Below, piece after piece: positions 10,183-19,541 of a DNA stretch of 64,000 bases (position 1 is the stretch's first letter; each line of letters begins with the position of its first letter). Origin of the DNA: Lachnospiraceae bacterium (GTDB lineage: Bacteria > Bacillota > Clostridia > Lachnospirales > Lachnospiraceae); the NCBI GenBank assembly GCA_024687125.1, contig JAILFA010000009.1, positions 62,001 through 126,000 on the forward strand. The letters are read 5' to 3'. The position numbers and the translations under genes are program-made. Under the pieces are notes generated by a model, which saw only the letters and a program-made list of their open reading frames with translations, was not told the origin of the DNA and did not search any database.

Positions 10183-10201
10183 TTTGTGATATAATCACAA
10201 A
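10183..10201 (+). promoter_or_regulatory. palindrome containing an extended -10
   Basis: TTTGTGAT-ATA-ATCACAAA, 8-bp perfect arms, containing TGATATAAT. Confidence 0.55.
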
Positions 10202-10231
10202 CAGTTTCGGATCAGGAAGAAAGGTATGCAA

Positions 10232-11542
10232 ATGAAAAACACCGGTTCATTTCACAGGTTCATTAAACGGCTTCTGACCGTATTTGGGGTTGTTCTGGCA
10301 TGCTTTTTTATCCTTATTGTCATTGTGTTCGTGAAATCCTGCAGCGATGTAATGCCCAAGAAAAGCGGCTCCTATTATGTCGAGCTCGCAAAGAAGAATC
10401 AGGCTGACGCTCTCGGGGATGTGGATATCGACGGTGAGATAAGTGGAGCAGACACTGATCCGAAAGATACGGTAAAAGACGAAGAAACAATACGGCAGAA
10501 ATATCTGAAAATGCTTGCTCCTGCGGATGATGCGCTTGACTACAAATGGGCAAATGATCATTCCGAGTCTTCGGTGATCGGATTCAAATATGCCAGAGAT
10601 TCCAAGGCCTATGAGAGCTTATTCGGGTTTCCGAAACCGACCCTTCAGGATCTTTACGATGCGATCGATGGTAACACGAATCTCAGTGAGAAGCACAGGA
10701 CTTTTCTGCGGGATTTTTCCCGCGACTGGCTGGCAATGTATCCGGATTCCGATCTGAGCGTCTTTTATTACAATCTGAAAACACTCCGGATCACGGAACT
10801 GACGGACTGCGAGATCATCATGCGCGCCATGAGCACAGGTGTTGCCGCCTGTTATGTACCGAGAGACAATGAGCTGTGCATCAATAAAGAGGCGGATATC
10901 TTTGACCGAACCTCCAATGATTATGTTGTTATGGTGCATGAGCTGCTGCATGTCTGCAGGGGCACGAAAACAAAGATTGGTGGCGATGCTGTGAGCATCT
11001 CTTTCTTTGAATCTCAGGATATGGGACTGTATGAGGATGAAGCGCTGGACACCTATTTTGCGCTTCAGCTGCAGGGGCTGGATCAGAAAGCAGTCTATTA
11101 TACGCTGCAGTCCTCCTACTACAGACAGCTTATGCCGCTGGTAGATTATGACGGAAACGACTATATGAATCACTCGGTCAACTGTTTTATCGAGAAAGTG
11201 CAGGAGGCCTTTGACAGATACGGTATTAGTCAGGAGGCTCTCCATTATATCAACCTGGTAGACAGTCAGGCAAAAGAGCATTATAAGCCGTATTCGGATC
11301 GTGACTATTCTGATTTCAGCGAACTCTATGAAACACAGGTTCAGATCTACGCGCTTCAGCATCTGAGCAGTGACATGACGCAGGAAGAGACCGATCAGGC
11401 CTTTGAGGAATTCTGGGAGGATATCACCTTTAACTTTGAGAATCTGCCGGATCCCTATCCGACGATGAAAAAGGAAGAGTACAGACCTTACTGGGATGCT
11501 TACGTGCAATCCCTGCAGGGAAACGGATCCTTATCAGAATGA
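10232..11542 (+). CDS. putative membrane-anchored/secreted zinc metalloprotease-like protein
   Basis: N-terminal signal-anchor LLTVFGVVLACFFILIVIVFVKSC and HExxH motif VMVHELLHVCRG. Start 10226 or 10232; the latter has better SD spacing. Confidence 0.6.
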   Translation: MKNTGSFHRFIKRLLTVFGVVLACFFILIVIVFVKSCSDVMPKKSGSYYVELAKKNQADALGDVDIDGEISGADTDPKDTVKDEETIRQKYLKMLAPADDALDYKWANDHSESSVIGFKYARDSKAYESLFGFPKPTLQDLYDAIDGNTNLSEKHRTFLRDFSRDWLAMYPDSDLSVFYYNLKTLRITELTDCEIIMRAMSTGVAACYVPRDNELCINKEADIFDRTSNDYVVMVHELLHVCRGTKTKIGGDAVSISFFESQDMGLYEDEALDTYFALQLQGLDQKAVYYTLQSSYYRQLMPLVDYDGNDYMNHSVNCFIEKVQEAFDRYGISQEALHYINLVDSQAKEHYKPYSDRDYSDFSELYETQVQIYALQHLSSDMTQEETDQAFEEFWEDITFNFENLPDPYPTMKKEEYRPYWDAYVQSLQGNGSLSE

Positions 11543-11546
11543 CATG

Positions 11547-13886
11547 TCAGGAGATCCCAAACAGTCTTCCGATGATCTGGACAAGTACGGCGCAGATCCA
11601 GGCGACAGCGCATTGCCAGAGGATGACGCAGAGGGCCCACTTGCTTCCGAGTTCTCTGCGGATCGCGGCGATCGCGGCAACGCACGGCGTGTAAAGAAGC
11701 GAGAATACAAGGATCGAAGCCGCGGTCAGCGGAGAGAGAGCGGCTCCCACCCCTTCCGTAAAGAGGATCCCGAGTGTGGAGACCACGCTTTCTTTAGCCA
11801 TAAAGCCGCTGATCAATGAAGTACAGATCCTCCAGTCGCCCAGACCCGCAGGTGACATGATCGGAACAAGAAGACCGGAAAGGGCAGCGAGAATGCTGCT
11901 TTCCGGATCATCTGTCAGCCTCATATGCATATCAAAACTCTGCAGAAGCCAGACGACGATCGTCGCTACGAGGATCACGGAAAAAGCGCGCTGCAGAAAG
12001 TCTTTTGCCTTATCCCAGAGGAGCTGCAGCACGTTTTTGAGGCGCGGCATGCGGTAATTGGGCAGTTCCATCACGAAAGGCACGGCATCTCCGCGAAACA
12101 GCGTCTTGCGGTAGATGACGGCGATCAGGATACCGATGATGATCCCGAGCAGATAGAGCCCCATCATGACCAGACCGCCGATCTTCGGAAAGAATGCTGC
12201 CACAAAAAAGGCATAGATCGGAAGCTTGGCTGTGCAGCTCATGAACGGCGTGAGCAGGATCGTCATACGGCGGTCACGCTCACTGGGAAGGGTTCTTGTA
12301 GCCATGACGGCGGGAACCGTACAGCCGAAGCCGATCAGCATGGGTACGATGCTGCGTCCGGAGAGACCGATCCTGCGCAGCAGTTTGTCCATGACAAAAG
12401 CGACGCGCGCGATATAGCCGCTGTCCTCCATGAGCGACAGAAACAGGAACAGGGTCAGGATGATCGGCAGAAAAGACAGGACGCCGCCGACGCCGGCAAA
12501 GACACCCTTGATGATAAAGCCGTGAAAGACTTCATTGACGCCGATGTCGGTGAGTCCTCTGTCTGCTGAAGCCGTCAAAAGATCGATGCCGCTTTCCAGA
12601 AGGCTCTGCAGGCCCGCTCCGATGACAAAGAAGGTCAGGTAAAAGATCGTCAGCATGATCAGCAGAAAGGCGGGAATGGCAGTATACCTGCCGGTGAGGA
12701 TCCTGTCGATCCGCTCGCTCCTCGTGCGTTCCCTGCTTTCTTTCGGCTTTTTGACGGTAGCGTCACAGACCCTGCGGATAAAGGAAAAACGCATATCTGC
12801 GATCGCTGCAGCTCTGTCAAGACCGCGCTCGTTTTCCATCTGCAGGACGATATGCTCGATCATTTCTTGTTCGTTGCTGTCCAGATCCAGTGTCGCAAGG
12901 ATCTTTTCATCGCCGTCGACGGCCTTGCTCGCTGCGAAACGGACCGGAAGATCGGCACGGATCGCGTGATCCTCGATCAGATGGGATACGGCGTGCAGGC
13001 ATCGGTGTACTGCGCCGCCGTGGTCGTTTTCATCGCAGAAATCCTGTTTCAGAGGCTTTTCTCTGAAATGAGCCACATGGATCGCGTGGGAGATCAATTC
13101 GTCGACACCCTCATTGTTGGCGGCGGAGATCGGAACGACGGGCACGCCGAGCATCTGCTCCATCAGATTGATGTTGACCGTTCCGCCGTTTTCCCGCATC
13201 TCGTCCATCATGTTCAGGGCGACGACCATGGGAATGCCGGTCTCAAGAAGCTGCATCGTCAGATAGAGATTCCGTTCTATGTTAGTCGCGTCGACGATGT
13301 TGATGATACCGGTCGGCTTTTCCCTGAGGACAAAGTCTCTGGAGACGATCTCTTCGGTCGTATAGGGCGACATGGAATAGATCCCCGGCAGATCCGTGAT
13401 CCGTGTATCAGGATGTTTCCTGATCGGACCGTCCTTGCGGTCCACAGTAACACCGGGGAAATTTCCGACATGCTGGTTGGAGCCGGTCAGCTGGTTGAAC
13501 AGCGTAGTCTTGCCGCTGTTCTGATTGCCGACCAGGGCGAAAGTAAGGAGTGTCCCGTCCGGGAGGGGATCACCGCTTCCTTTGGGATGGAATCTGCCGC
13601 TTTCACCGAGACCGGGATGCTCTGTCTTAAGGTCTTTATGCTCGCCCGCAGTATCCTCGTCCTGCGCGGGTTCCACAGCGATCTGCTCCGCTTCTGCGAG
13701 GCGCAGAGTCAGTTCATAGCCATGGATCTTAAGCTCGACAGGATCCCCCATGGGAGCGAATTTTACAACATGAACAAAGCCTCCTGGGATCACGCCCATA
13801 TCGAGGAGGTGCTGCCTCAGCGCTCCCTCGCCGCCGACTGTCAGGATCCTGCCGCTTTCACCTGGTTTGAGTTCTTTGAGTGTCAT
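11547..13886 (-). CDS. feoB: FeoA-FeoB fusion, ferrous iron transporter
   Basis: N-terminal FeoA-like MTLKELKPGESGRILTVGG...RQHLLDMGVIPG then GNQNSGKTTLFNQLTGSNQHVGNFPGVTVD and FeoB membrane domain. Confidence 0.93.
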   Translation of the reverse strand: MTLKELKPGESGRILTVGGEGALRQHLLDMGVIPGGFVHVVKFAPMGDPVELKIHGYELTLRLAEAEQIAVEPAQDEDTAGEHKDLKTEHPGLGESGRFHPKGSGDPLPDGTLLTFALVGNQNSGKTTLFNQLTGSNQHVGNFPGVTVDRKDGPIRKHPDTRITDLPGIYSMSPYTTEEIVSRDFVLREKPTGIINIVDATNIERNLYLTMQLLETGIPMVVALNMMDEMRENGGTVNINLMEQMLGVPVVPISAANNEGVDELISHAIHVAHFREKPLKQDFCDENDHGGAVHRCLHAVSHLIEDHAIRADLPVRFAASKAVDGDEKILATLDLDSNEQEMIEHIVLQMENERGLDRAAAIADMRFSFIRRVCDATVKKPKESRERTRSERIDRILTGRYTAIPAFLLIMLTIFYLTFFVIGAGLQSLLESGIDLLTASADRGLTDIGVNEVFHGFIIKGVFAGVGGVLSFLPIILTLFLFLSLMEDSGYIARVAFVMDKLLRRIGLSGRSIVPMLIGFGCTVPAVMATRTLPSERDRRMTILLTPFMSCTAKLPIYAFFVAAFFPKIGGLVMMGLYLLGIIIGILIAVIYRKTLFRGDAVPFVMELPNYRMPRLKNVLQLLWDKAKDFLQRAFSVILVATIVVWLLQSFDMHMRLTDDPESSILAALSGLLVPIMSPAGLGDWRICTSLISGFMAKESVVSTLGILFTEGVGAALSPLTAASILVFSLLYTPCVAAIAAIRRELGSKWALCVILWQCAVAWICAVLVQIIGRLFGIS

Positions 13887-13905
13887 CGTCTGTTATCGCA
13901 ATTCA

Positions 13906-15201
13906 TCAAAGTGCCGACAGGAACGGAGCGAGGAACGAAAGCATGAGGCTGGCGATCAGCAGGATGATCGCGCCTCCGAGGCGGGAAGATATCTGAGCAA
14001 ACGGCATGAGCTCCATGCGGTCCGCGGCGGAAAGAACAGCCACATCGCCGGTACCGCCCATATTGGACATGCACAGGCCTGCCGTGACACCGGATTCAAA
14101 CGGATAAAATCCGACCAGGCGGCCGATCAGTCCCGCACCGATGAAAGCACCGATACAGGTCGCGGCGCAGAGGAACAGATATGTGAGGCTGAAGTTCCGG
14201 ATCACCGTATCGATCTCGAGATAGCATACGCCGATGCCCAGAAGAAGGACGTTGGTCAGATTCTTCATGACAAACTGGAACCACTGGAAGCAGGCGATCT
14301 CAATATACTCCGGTACGATACCGGTGATCTTGAAGACGGCAACGGTGATGATCATCCAGGCGTAGGCATGGATCGTAATGCCTGTGCCGAGCGCGTTCCA
14401 TGCCCCCTGCAGGATATAGCCCCAGGCAAAGAATCCGCCGGAGACAAGAAGGCCGATGCCCATATTCTGAATGGTCAGATGATCGCGTTTCTGCTGCATC
14501 TCGGGGCTGATCTCAAGATCGGCGGATGAAACGTTCACGGAGCGCATGAGCTGTCCTTCTCCGTTCCAGGAGCCTCTGAGCACCTTGACGAGAATTCCGG
14601 CCAGCACGATCGATACGGCGTTGCCGATGGCGACGGCGGGTGTCATGACAGAGAGCGCTTCTGCGGCTGTCATGGATCCGGATCCCTCAAAGATCTTGGA
14701 AAGAGGCGAGGCACCGGCACCCATGCCGCCGCCCATGATCGGCAGTACGATCAGAAGCAGGGCATTAAGGACCGGATATCCCATGATCGCGGAGACCAGA
14801 CAGCAGAGACCGAAGGCGCAGATCAGACCGCCGAAGATCGCAGGAAAGTAGCGCACAGCCGCTTTGATCAGGAGCTTTCGGTTCATGCCGAGGATGGACC
14901 CTGTGATCAGCGCTGCAATGTACCAGTCCAGGAAGCCGCCGGTTGTCTTGAAAAAGGTGCCGATGTTGCCGACGAGGTCCAGTTCGCCGAAAGGAAGGGT
15001 CATGTTGTAGACCGTCTCACCGTCAACGACTGTCGCAGCGGGAATGAGGTTAAAATAGACAAGCAGGGCGGAACCAAAGATCACAACGATAGCACCGCGA
15101 TAGGTTGCAAGAAGTACGACGGCGGCAATGAGCAGAAAGATCTGCCAGGGAAGATGGAACAGTCTGATGGGCTGCTTTTTTTTGGTCTGATCATCGGACA
15201 T
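13906..15201 (-). CDS. 2-hydroxycarboxylate transporter family (CitS/MaeN-like) carrier
   Basis: GGGMGAGASPLSKIFEGSG and SNMGGTGDVAVLSAADRMELMPFAQISSRLGGA, multi-TM; SD aaggagg upstream. Confidence 0.85.
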   Translation of the reverse strand: MSDDQTKKKQPIRLFHLPWQIFLLIAAVVLLATYRGAIVVIFGSALLVYFNLIPAATVVDGETVYNMTLPFGELDLVGNIGTFFKTTGGFLDWYIAALITGSILGMNRKLLIKAAVRYFPAIFGGLICAFGLCCLVSAIMGYPVLNALLLIVLPIMGGGMGAGASPLSKIFEGSGSMTAAEALSVMTPAVAIGNAVSIVLAGILVKVLRGSWNGEGQLMRSVNVSSADLEISPEMQQKRDHLTIQNMGIGLLVSGGFFAWGYILQGAWNALGTGITIHAYAWMIITVAVFKITGIVPEYIEIACFQWFQFVMKNLTNVLLLGIGVCYLEIDTVIRNFSLTYLFLCAATCIGAFIGAGLIGRLVGFYPFESGVTAGLCMSNMGGTGDVAVLSAADRMELMPFAQISSRLGGAIILLIASLMLSFLAPFLSAL

Positions 15202-15363
15202 GCGGATATCCTCCTTACTTTTTGTTGTGAAGAAGAGGAATAAATACAGAACAATTATATCACTGTCGTTATAAATATGATATAATCATTTCTCTGTGAA
15301 CAACATGTAGTATGACCACGAAGCTCAGATAAACCTGACAGGTTCTAGAAAAGGAGAAAAAAT

Positions 15364-16203
15364 ATGGAACAGACTGCAGAACAGGCACTGGATCTGGTAA
15401 TCAGACCTTTACCACAGTCGTCGGTCAACGGGATCATTTTTTCATTTGTCCTCTGCATAGGCCTTCCGATCGCACTGATCATCTATGGCAAAGTGAAAAT
15501 GAAGGCTCATATCATGAGTGCTGTGATCGGTGCCGGCTGCTTTATGCTTTTTGTCATGGTCATTGAAGGACTGGTCAACAACGCGGTAGCCGGCGCTGCG
15601 GGCGACCTGATCAATCAGACCTGGTTCTATGCGATTTACGGCGGACTGGCGGCCGGTATCTTTGAAGAGACCGCGCGTTTTATCGCAATGAGGTTTCTGA
15701 TGAAAAAACCGCTCGAAACTACCGAAGTATTGATGTACGGTTTCGGCCACGGCGGTATTGAGATGTTTTTTGCCGGAGGTGTTACCGCGGGGTTAAACCT
15801 AATGCTGTCGCAGATGATCAATCAGGGTCAGGTCGGAACACTCCTCAATAATCTGGATGACGCAAACAGAGCGCTGATGACGCAGCAGCTGGCTGCTCTT
15901 TCCGCGGTCGAGAGCTGGCAGTTCTACATGATCGCAGGTGAACGGATCGCAGCCCTTGCCATGCAGATCGGACTTTCCTATATCGTTTACCGCGCTGTGA
16001 AGGAAGGCGGAGATATCAGATTCTTTATCCTGGCGATCCTGCTTCATGCAGCTGTGGACGGAGGAGCGGTATTCCTCAAAGACTTTCTCCCGCTCATAGC
16101 AGTGGAAGGATTCATCTTTGCCGCATCTGCGGCGATCTGCCTGTTTGCCTGGTGGCTGCATAAAAACGATCACCAGGAAGGCGAAAATTCTGTATACATG
16201 TAA
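15364..16203 (+). CDS. YhfC-family putative glutamic-type intramembrane protease
   Basis: GIFEETARFIAMRFLMKK and YGFGHGGIEMFFAG motifs, multi-TM. Confidence 0.8.
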   Translation: MEQTAEQALDLVIRPLPQSSVNGIIFSFVLCIGLPIALIIYGKVKMKAHIMSAVIGAGCFMLFVMVIEGLVNNAVAGAAGDLINQTWFYAIYGGLAAGIFEETARFIAMRFLMKKPLETTEVLMYGFGHGGIEMFFAGGVTAGLNLMLSQMINQGQVGTLLNNLDDANRALMTQQLAALSAVESWQFYMIAGERIAALAMQIGLSYIVYRAVKEGGDIRFFILAILLHAAVDGGAVFLKDFLPLIAVEGFIFAASAAICLFAWWLHKNDHQEGENSVYM

Positions 16204-16232
16204 AGTTCAGGGGAAACATCCCCGGGAGGTGT

Positions 16233-16571
16233 ATGATGTCGATCAAGGATATACTTTTTGGAAGTGATGAGGAAAAAGCCGCGGACAATGCCGCCAGGGA
16301 GACGGAAAATGCGGATGGCGCTCTTGTCTCCAGGGATATGCTCGTCGGTGAGATCATCATGAAGTATCCGGCTGCTGCCGATTTCCTGATGAGCTGCGGT
16401 ATGGGATGCATCTTCTGCCCGTCTTCGCAGATGGAAACACTGGAGATGGCTGCCATGGTACACGGCCTGGATGCAGGAGATATCTGCAACGCCCTCAACG
16501 AAACGCTTGCGAAGAATCTTCAGACGGATGAGGCTGCGTCAGAGAACGTCAAAGAGGCCGTAAATCAGTAA
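16233..16571 (+). CDS. DUF1858 domain-containing protein
   Basis: MLVGEIIMKYPAAADFLMSCGMGCIFCPSSQMETLEMAAMVHGLD. Confidence 0.85.
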   Translation: MMSIKDILFGSDEEKAADNAARETENADGALVSRDMLVGEIIMKYPAAADFLMSCGMGCIFCPSSQMETLEMAAMVHGLDAGDICNALNETLAKNLQTDEAASENVKEAVNQ

Positions 16572-16590
16572 CGACCGATAAGGAGTATCT

Positions 16591-17898
16591 ATGTGGTACG
16601 ATGAAAGCGTCTTCTATCAGATCTATCCGCTGGGCTTTGTCGGTGCGCCTTATGAAAACGACGGCGTTCTGACACATCGCATCGGCAAGGTCTGTGATTG
16701 GATCCCGCACCTGCAAAAGCTCGGTATCTCCGGCGTGATCTTCAACCCTGTATGGGAATCGGATACCCACGGATATAACGCCAGAGATTATCGGAAGATC
16801 GACTGCCGTCTCGGTGACAATAAGGACTTCAAAAAGGTCTGTGATGACCTGCATGAAGCAGGAATGCGCGTCATCCTGGACGGCGTCTTCAACCACGCCG
16901 GCCGCGGATTTTTCGCATTTCAGGATGTGCTTCAGAAACGCTGGGATTCCCAGTATAAGGACTGGTTCAACATCAGCTTTGACGGGAACAATGGCTATAA
17001 TGACGGCCTGTGGTATGAAGGCTGGGAGGGCAACTTTGATCTGGTCAAGCTGAACCTGCGCAATGAACAGGTAGTGAATTATCTGCTTGACAGCGTTAAG
17101 TACTGGATCGACGAATTCGGGATCGACGGTCTCAGGCTCGATGTTGCCTACTGTGTTGACCGGGATTTCCTGAGACGCCTTCGAAGCGCTGCCTGCGGAT
17201 GGAAAGAGGATTTCTTCCTGTACGGCGAGATGCTGCACGGCGATTACAGACAGGTCATGAATCCGGAGATGTGCCAGTCAGTCACCAATTACGAATGCTA
17301 CAAAGGACTGTATTCCAGCTTCAACAGTGCCAATCTCTTTGAGATCGTGCATTCCTTAAAGCGCCAGTTCGGTCCGGAAAACTGGTGCCTCTATACGGGA
17401 ATGCATCTGACGAGCTTTGTCGATAACCATGATGTTACACGTGTGGCGAGCATTTTGCAGGATGAACGGCATCTGCCGCTTATCTACGCGATGCTTTTCG
17501 GCATGCCCGGGATCCCGATCATCTACTACGGAAGCGAATGGGGCGCAAAAGGAGATAAACACGACGGTGATCCGGCGCTTCGGCCCTGTTTTGACAAGCC
17601 GGAGTGGAATGATCTGACCGACAGGATCGCCGCGATGACCAGGGCAAAAAAGGAAAGTGAAGCGCTGAACTACGGGGCTTTCAAGGATCTGGTACTGCAG
17701 AACAGACACTGCGTCCTCGAACGTGAGTCCGCGAATGACCGCATCATGATCGCGATCAATATGGAAGATCACGAAGTAACCGAACATTTTGATGCCCGTG
17801 CCGGGAGAGCGCATGACCTGATCACCGGTGAGACAATCGATTTCGGCGGCGGGCTTAAGGTTCCCGCTTATACGGCTTATATCCTGCAGCCGTACTGA
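16591..17898 (+). CDS. GH13 alpha-amylase family glycosidase
   Basis: Intact catalytic motifs DGVFNH, GIDGLRLDVA, YGEML, FVDNHDVTR. Confidence 0.93.
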   Translation: MWYDESVFYQIYPLGFVGAPYENDGVLTHRIGKVCDWIPHLQKLGISGVIFNPVWESDTHGYNARDYRKIDCRLGDNKDFKKVCDDLHEAGMRVILDGVFNHAGRGFFAFQDVLQKRWDSQYKDWFNISFDGNNGYNDGLWYEGWEGNFDLVKLNLRNEQVVNYLLDSVKYWIDEFGIDGLRLDVAYCVDRDFLRRLRSAACGWKEDFFLYGEMLHGDYRQVMNPEMCQSVTNYECYKGLYSSFNSANLFEIVHSLKRQFGPENWCLYTGMHLTSFVDNHDVTRVASILQDERHLPLIYAMLFGMPGIPIIYYGSEWGAKGDKHDGDPALRPCFDKPEWNDLTDRIAAMTRAKKESEALNYGAFKDLVLQNRHCVLERESANDRIMIAINMEDHEVTEHFDARAGRAHDLITGETIDFGGGLKVPAYTAYILQPY

Positions 17899-17936
17899 GG
17901 AACCGCTAAGAGCCGCAAGTGTGCACAGGAGAAAAA

Positions 17937-18380
17937 ATGTCCGAGACAAAGACCATCCGCATAAAATATTTCAGTGATGACATTCCGCATCTGGAATATA
18001 TCGACGGCAAGAGTGACTGGATCGATCTGCGTGCATCCGAGGACGTCGAACTGAAAGCGGGAGAGTGGAAACTGATCCCTCTCGGCATCGCCATGGAGCT
18101 TCCTGCCGGTTATGAGGCGCATATCGTTCCCCGCAGCTCCACCTATAAGAATTTCGGCATCATCCAGAGCAACCATATGGGCGTAGTGGACGGTTCCTAC
18201 TGCGGCGACAACGATCAGTGGTTTTTCCCGGCTCTCGCTGTGCGTGACACGAAGATCCAGAAGGGCGAAAGGATCTGCCAGTTCCGGATCATGGAGAACC
18301 AGCCCAGGATCATTTTTGAAGAGACGGATCATCTGGGGGGAAAAGACCGCGGGGGATTCGGCAGCACAGGAAAGAACTGA
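17937..18380 (+). CDS. dut: dUTP diphosphatase
   Basis: [44 protein letters not shown]-terminal GGFGSTG. Confidence 0.9.
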   Translation: MSETKTIRIKYFSDDIPHLEYIDGKSDWIDLRASEDVELKAGEWKLIPLGIAMELPAGYEAHIVPRSSTYKNFGIIQSNHMGVVDGSYCGDNDQWFFPALAVRDTKIQKGERICQFRIMENQPRIIFEETDHLGGKDRGGFGSTGKN

Positions 18381-18390
18381 TCCCAGTAAG

Positions 18391-18434
18391 GAAAACAGAT
18401 CGTTCACGTTCATCTGCCAGGCAGATCTGGTTTC
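18391..18434 (+). promoter_or_regulatory. mutually exclusive inverted repeats between dut and the ABC gene
   Basis: GAAAACAGATC...GATCTGGTTTC (10/11) overlapping ATCTGCC-A-GGCAGAT (18412-18426). Confidence 0.4.
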
Positions 18435-18480
18435 TCTGTAATTTCATAAAGTAAACACATTTTGAACACATTTGAGAGGT

Positions 18481-18531
18481 ATAAAGAGTATCGTGCGCGG
18501 AAACAAGTGCTTCCGCGGCATAATACTTTAT
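18481..18531 (+). promoter_or_regulatory. bipartite hairpin upstream of the ABC gene SD
   Basis: ATAAAGAGTAT...CGCGGAA-ACAAGTGC-TTCCGCG...ATACTTTAT, followed by gaggagg and the GTG start. Confidence 0.55.
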
Positions 18532-18548
18532 TATGAGGAGGTTTCATC

Positions 18549-19541
18549 GTGATCGAGGTAAAAGGCATCACGAAGCGGTACGGCAGTCATACGGCTGTTG
18601 ACAACTTAAGCTTCACGATGGAGACAGGCAGGATTTATGGATTTCTTGGGCCTAACGGCGCAGGGAAATCGACGACCATGAACATCATGACCGGCTATAT
18701 CGCCGCGAATGAAGGAACCGTTCTTGTGAACGGTGTGGACATCATCAGAAAACCGGAGGCGGCGAAAAAGCAGATCGGCTATCTGCCGGAGCTTCCGCCC
18801 CTGTATCAGGAGATGACAGTCCTGGAATATCTTCTTTTCGTCGCGGAATTAAAGAAGATCCCTAAGAAGGAGCGCCGGGATCAGATCGCACGCGTCCTGA
18901 AGATGACAATGCTGGGAGACTATCAGGAGAGATTGATCAGAAATCTTTCCAAGGGCTATAAACAGCGCGTCGGACTCGCGCAGGCACTGATCGGCTTTCC
19001 GGAGATCATTATCCTTGATGAGCCTACGGTTGGCCTTGATCCCCAGCAGATCCTGGAGATCAGGGATCTGATCAGGTCGCTGAAAAGCGACCATATCATC
19101 ATGCTCAGTTCCCATATCCTGTCGGAAGTAAATGAAGTCTGTGACGAGGTGATGATCCTGTCGCACGGAAAGCTTGTTGCCAGCGGTTCCCCCGCAGAGC
19201 TGGAAGCAAAGATGCAGAAGAAATCTTCGCTGAACCTGACGGTTCTTGGCGACGAGGAGAGCACACGCGCAGCGCTTGCGGCTGTTCCAGGGATCGATCA
19301 GATGACCTTTGGTGAGACAGCAGAGGACGGCGCTCTTTCGGCAGTCCTGGAAAGTGACGGCGATACGGATATCCGGACAGAGGTTGCCAGGGCACTTGCC
19401 GCGGCTGCGATCCCGGTCACCGGAATGCAGCTGGAGACGCGTTCTCTGGAGGATGTCTTCCTGGAACTGACGGGTTCGGACGAAGCGGTTGATGAGGACA
19501 CGGAAGCAGGAGAAGGAGAAGGAAAGGAGGAGCTGTCATGA
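18549..19541 (+). CDS. ABC transporter ATP-binding protein (GTG start)
   Basis: GPNGAGKSTTMNIMTG, LSKGYKQRVGLAQAL, IILDEPTVGLDP. Confidence 0.95.
   Translation: MIEVKGITKRYGSHTAVDNLSFTMETGRIYGFLGPNGAGKSTTMNIMTGYIAANEGTVLVNGVDIIRKPEAAKKQIGYLPELPPLYQEMTVLEYLLFVAELKKIPKKERRDQIARVLKMTMLGDYQERLIRNLSKGYKQRVGLAQALIGFPEIIILDEPTVGLDPQQILEIRDLIRSLKSDHIIMLSSHILSEVNEVCDEVMILSHGKLVASGSPAELEAKMQKKSSLNLTVLGDEESTRAALAAVPGIDQMTFGETAEDGALSAVLESDGDTDIRTEVARALAAAAIPVTGMQLETRSLEDVFLELTGSDEAVDEDTEAGEGEGKEELS

Noticed and set aside
12852-13946. 364-aa plus-strand ORF opposite feoB
   Set aside because: feoB frame is unambiguous; ORF is a shadow.
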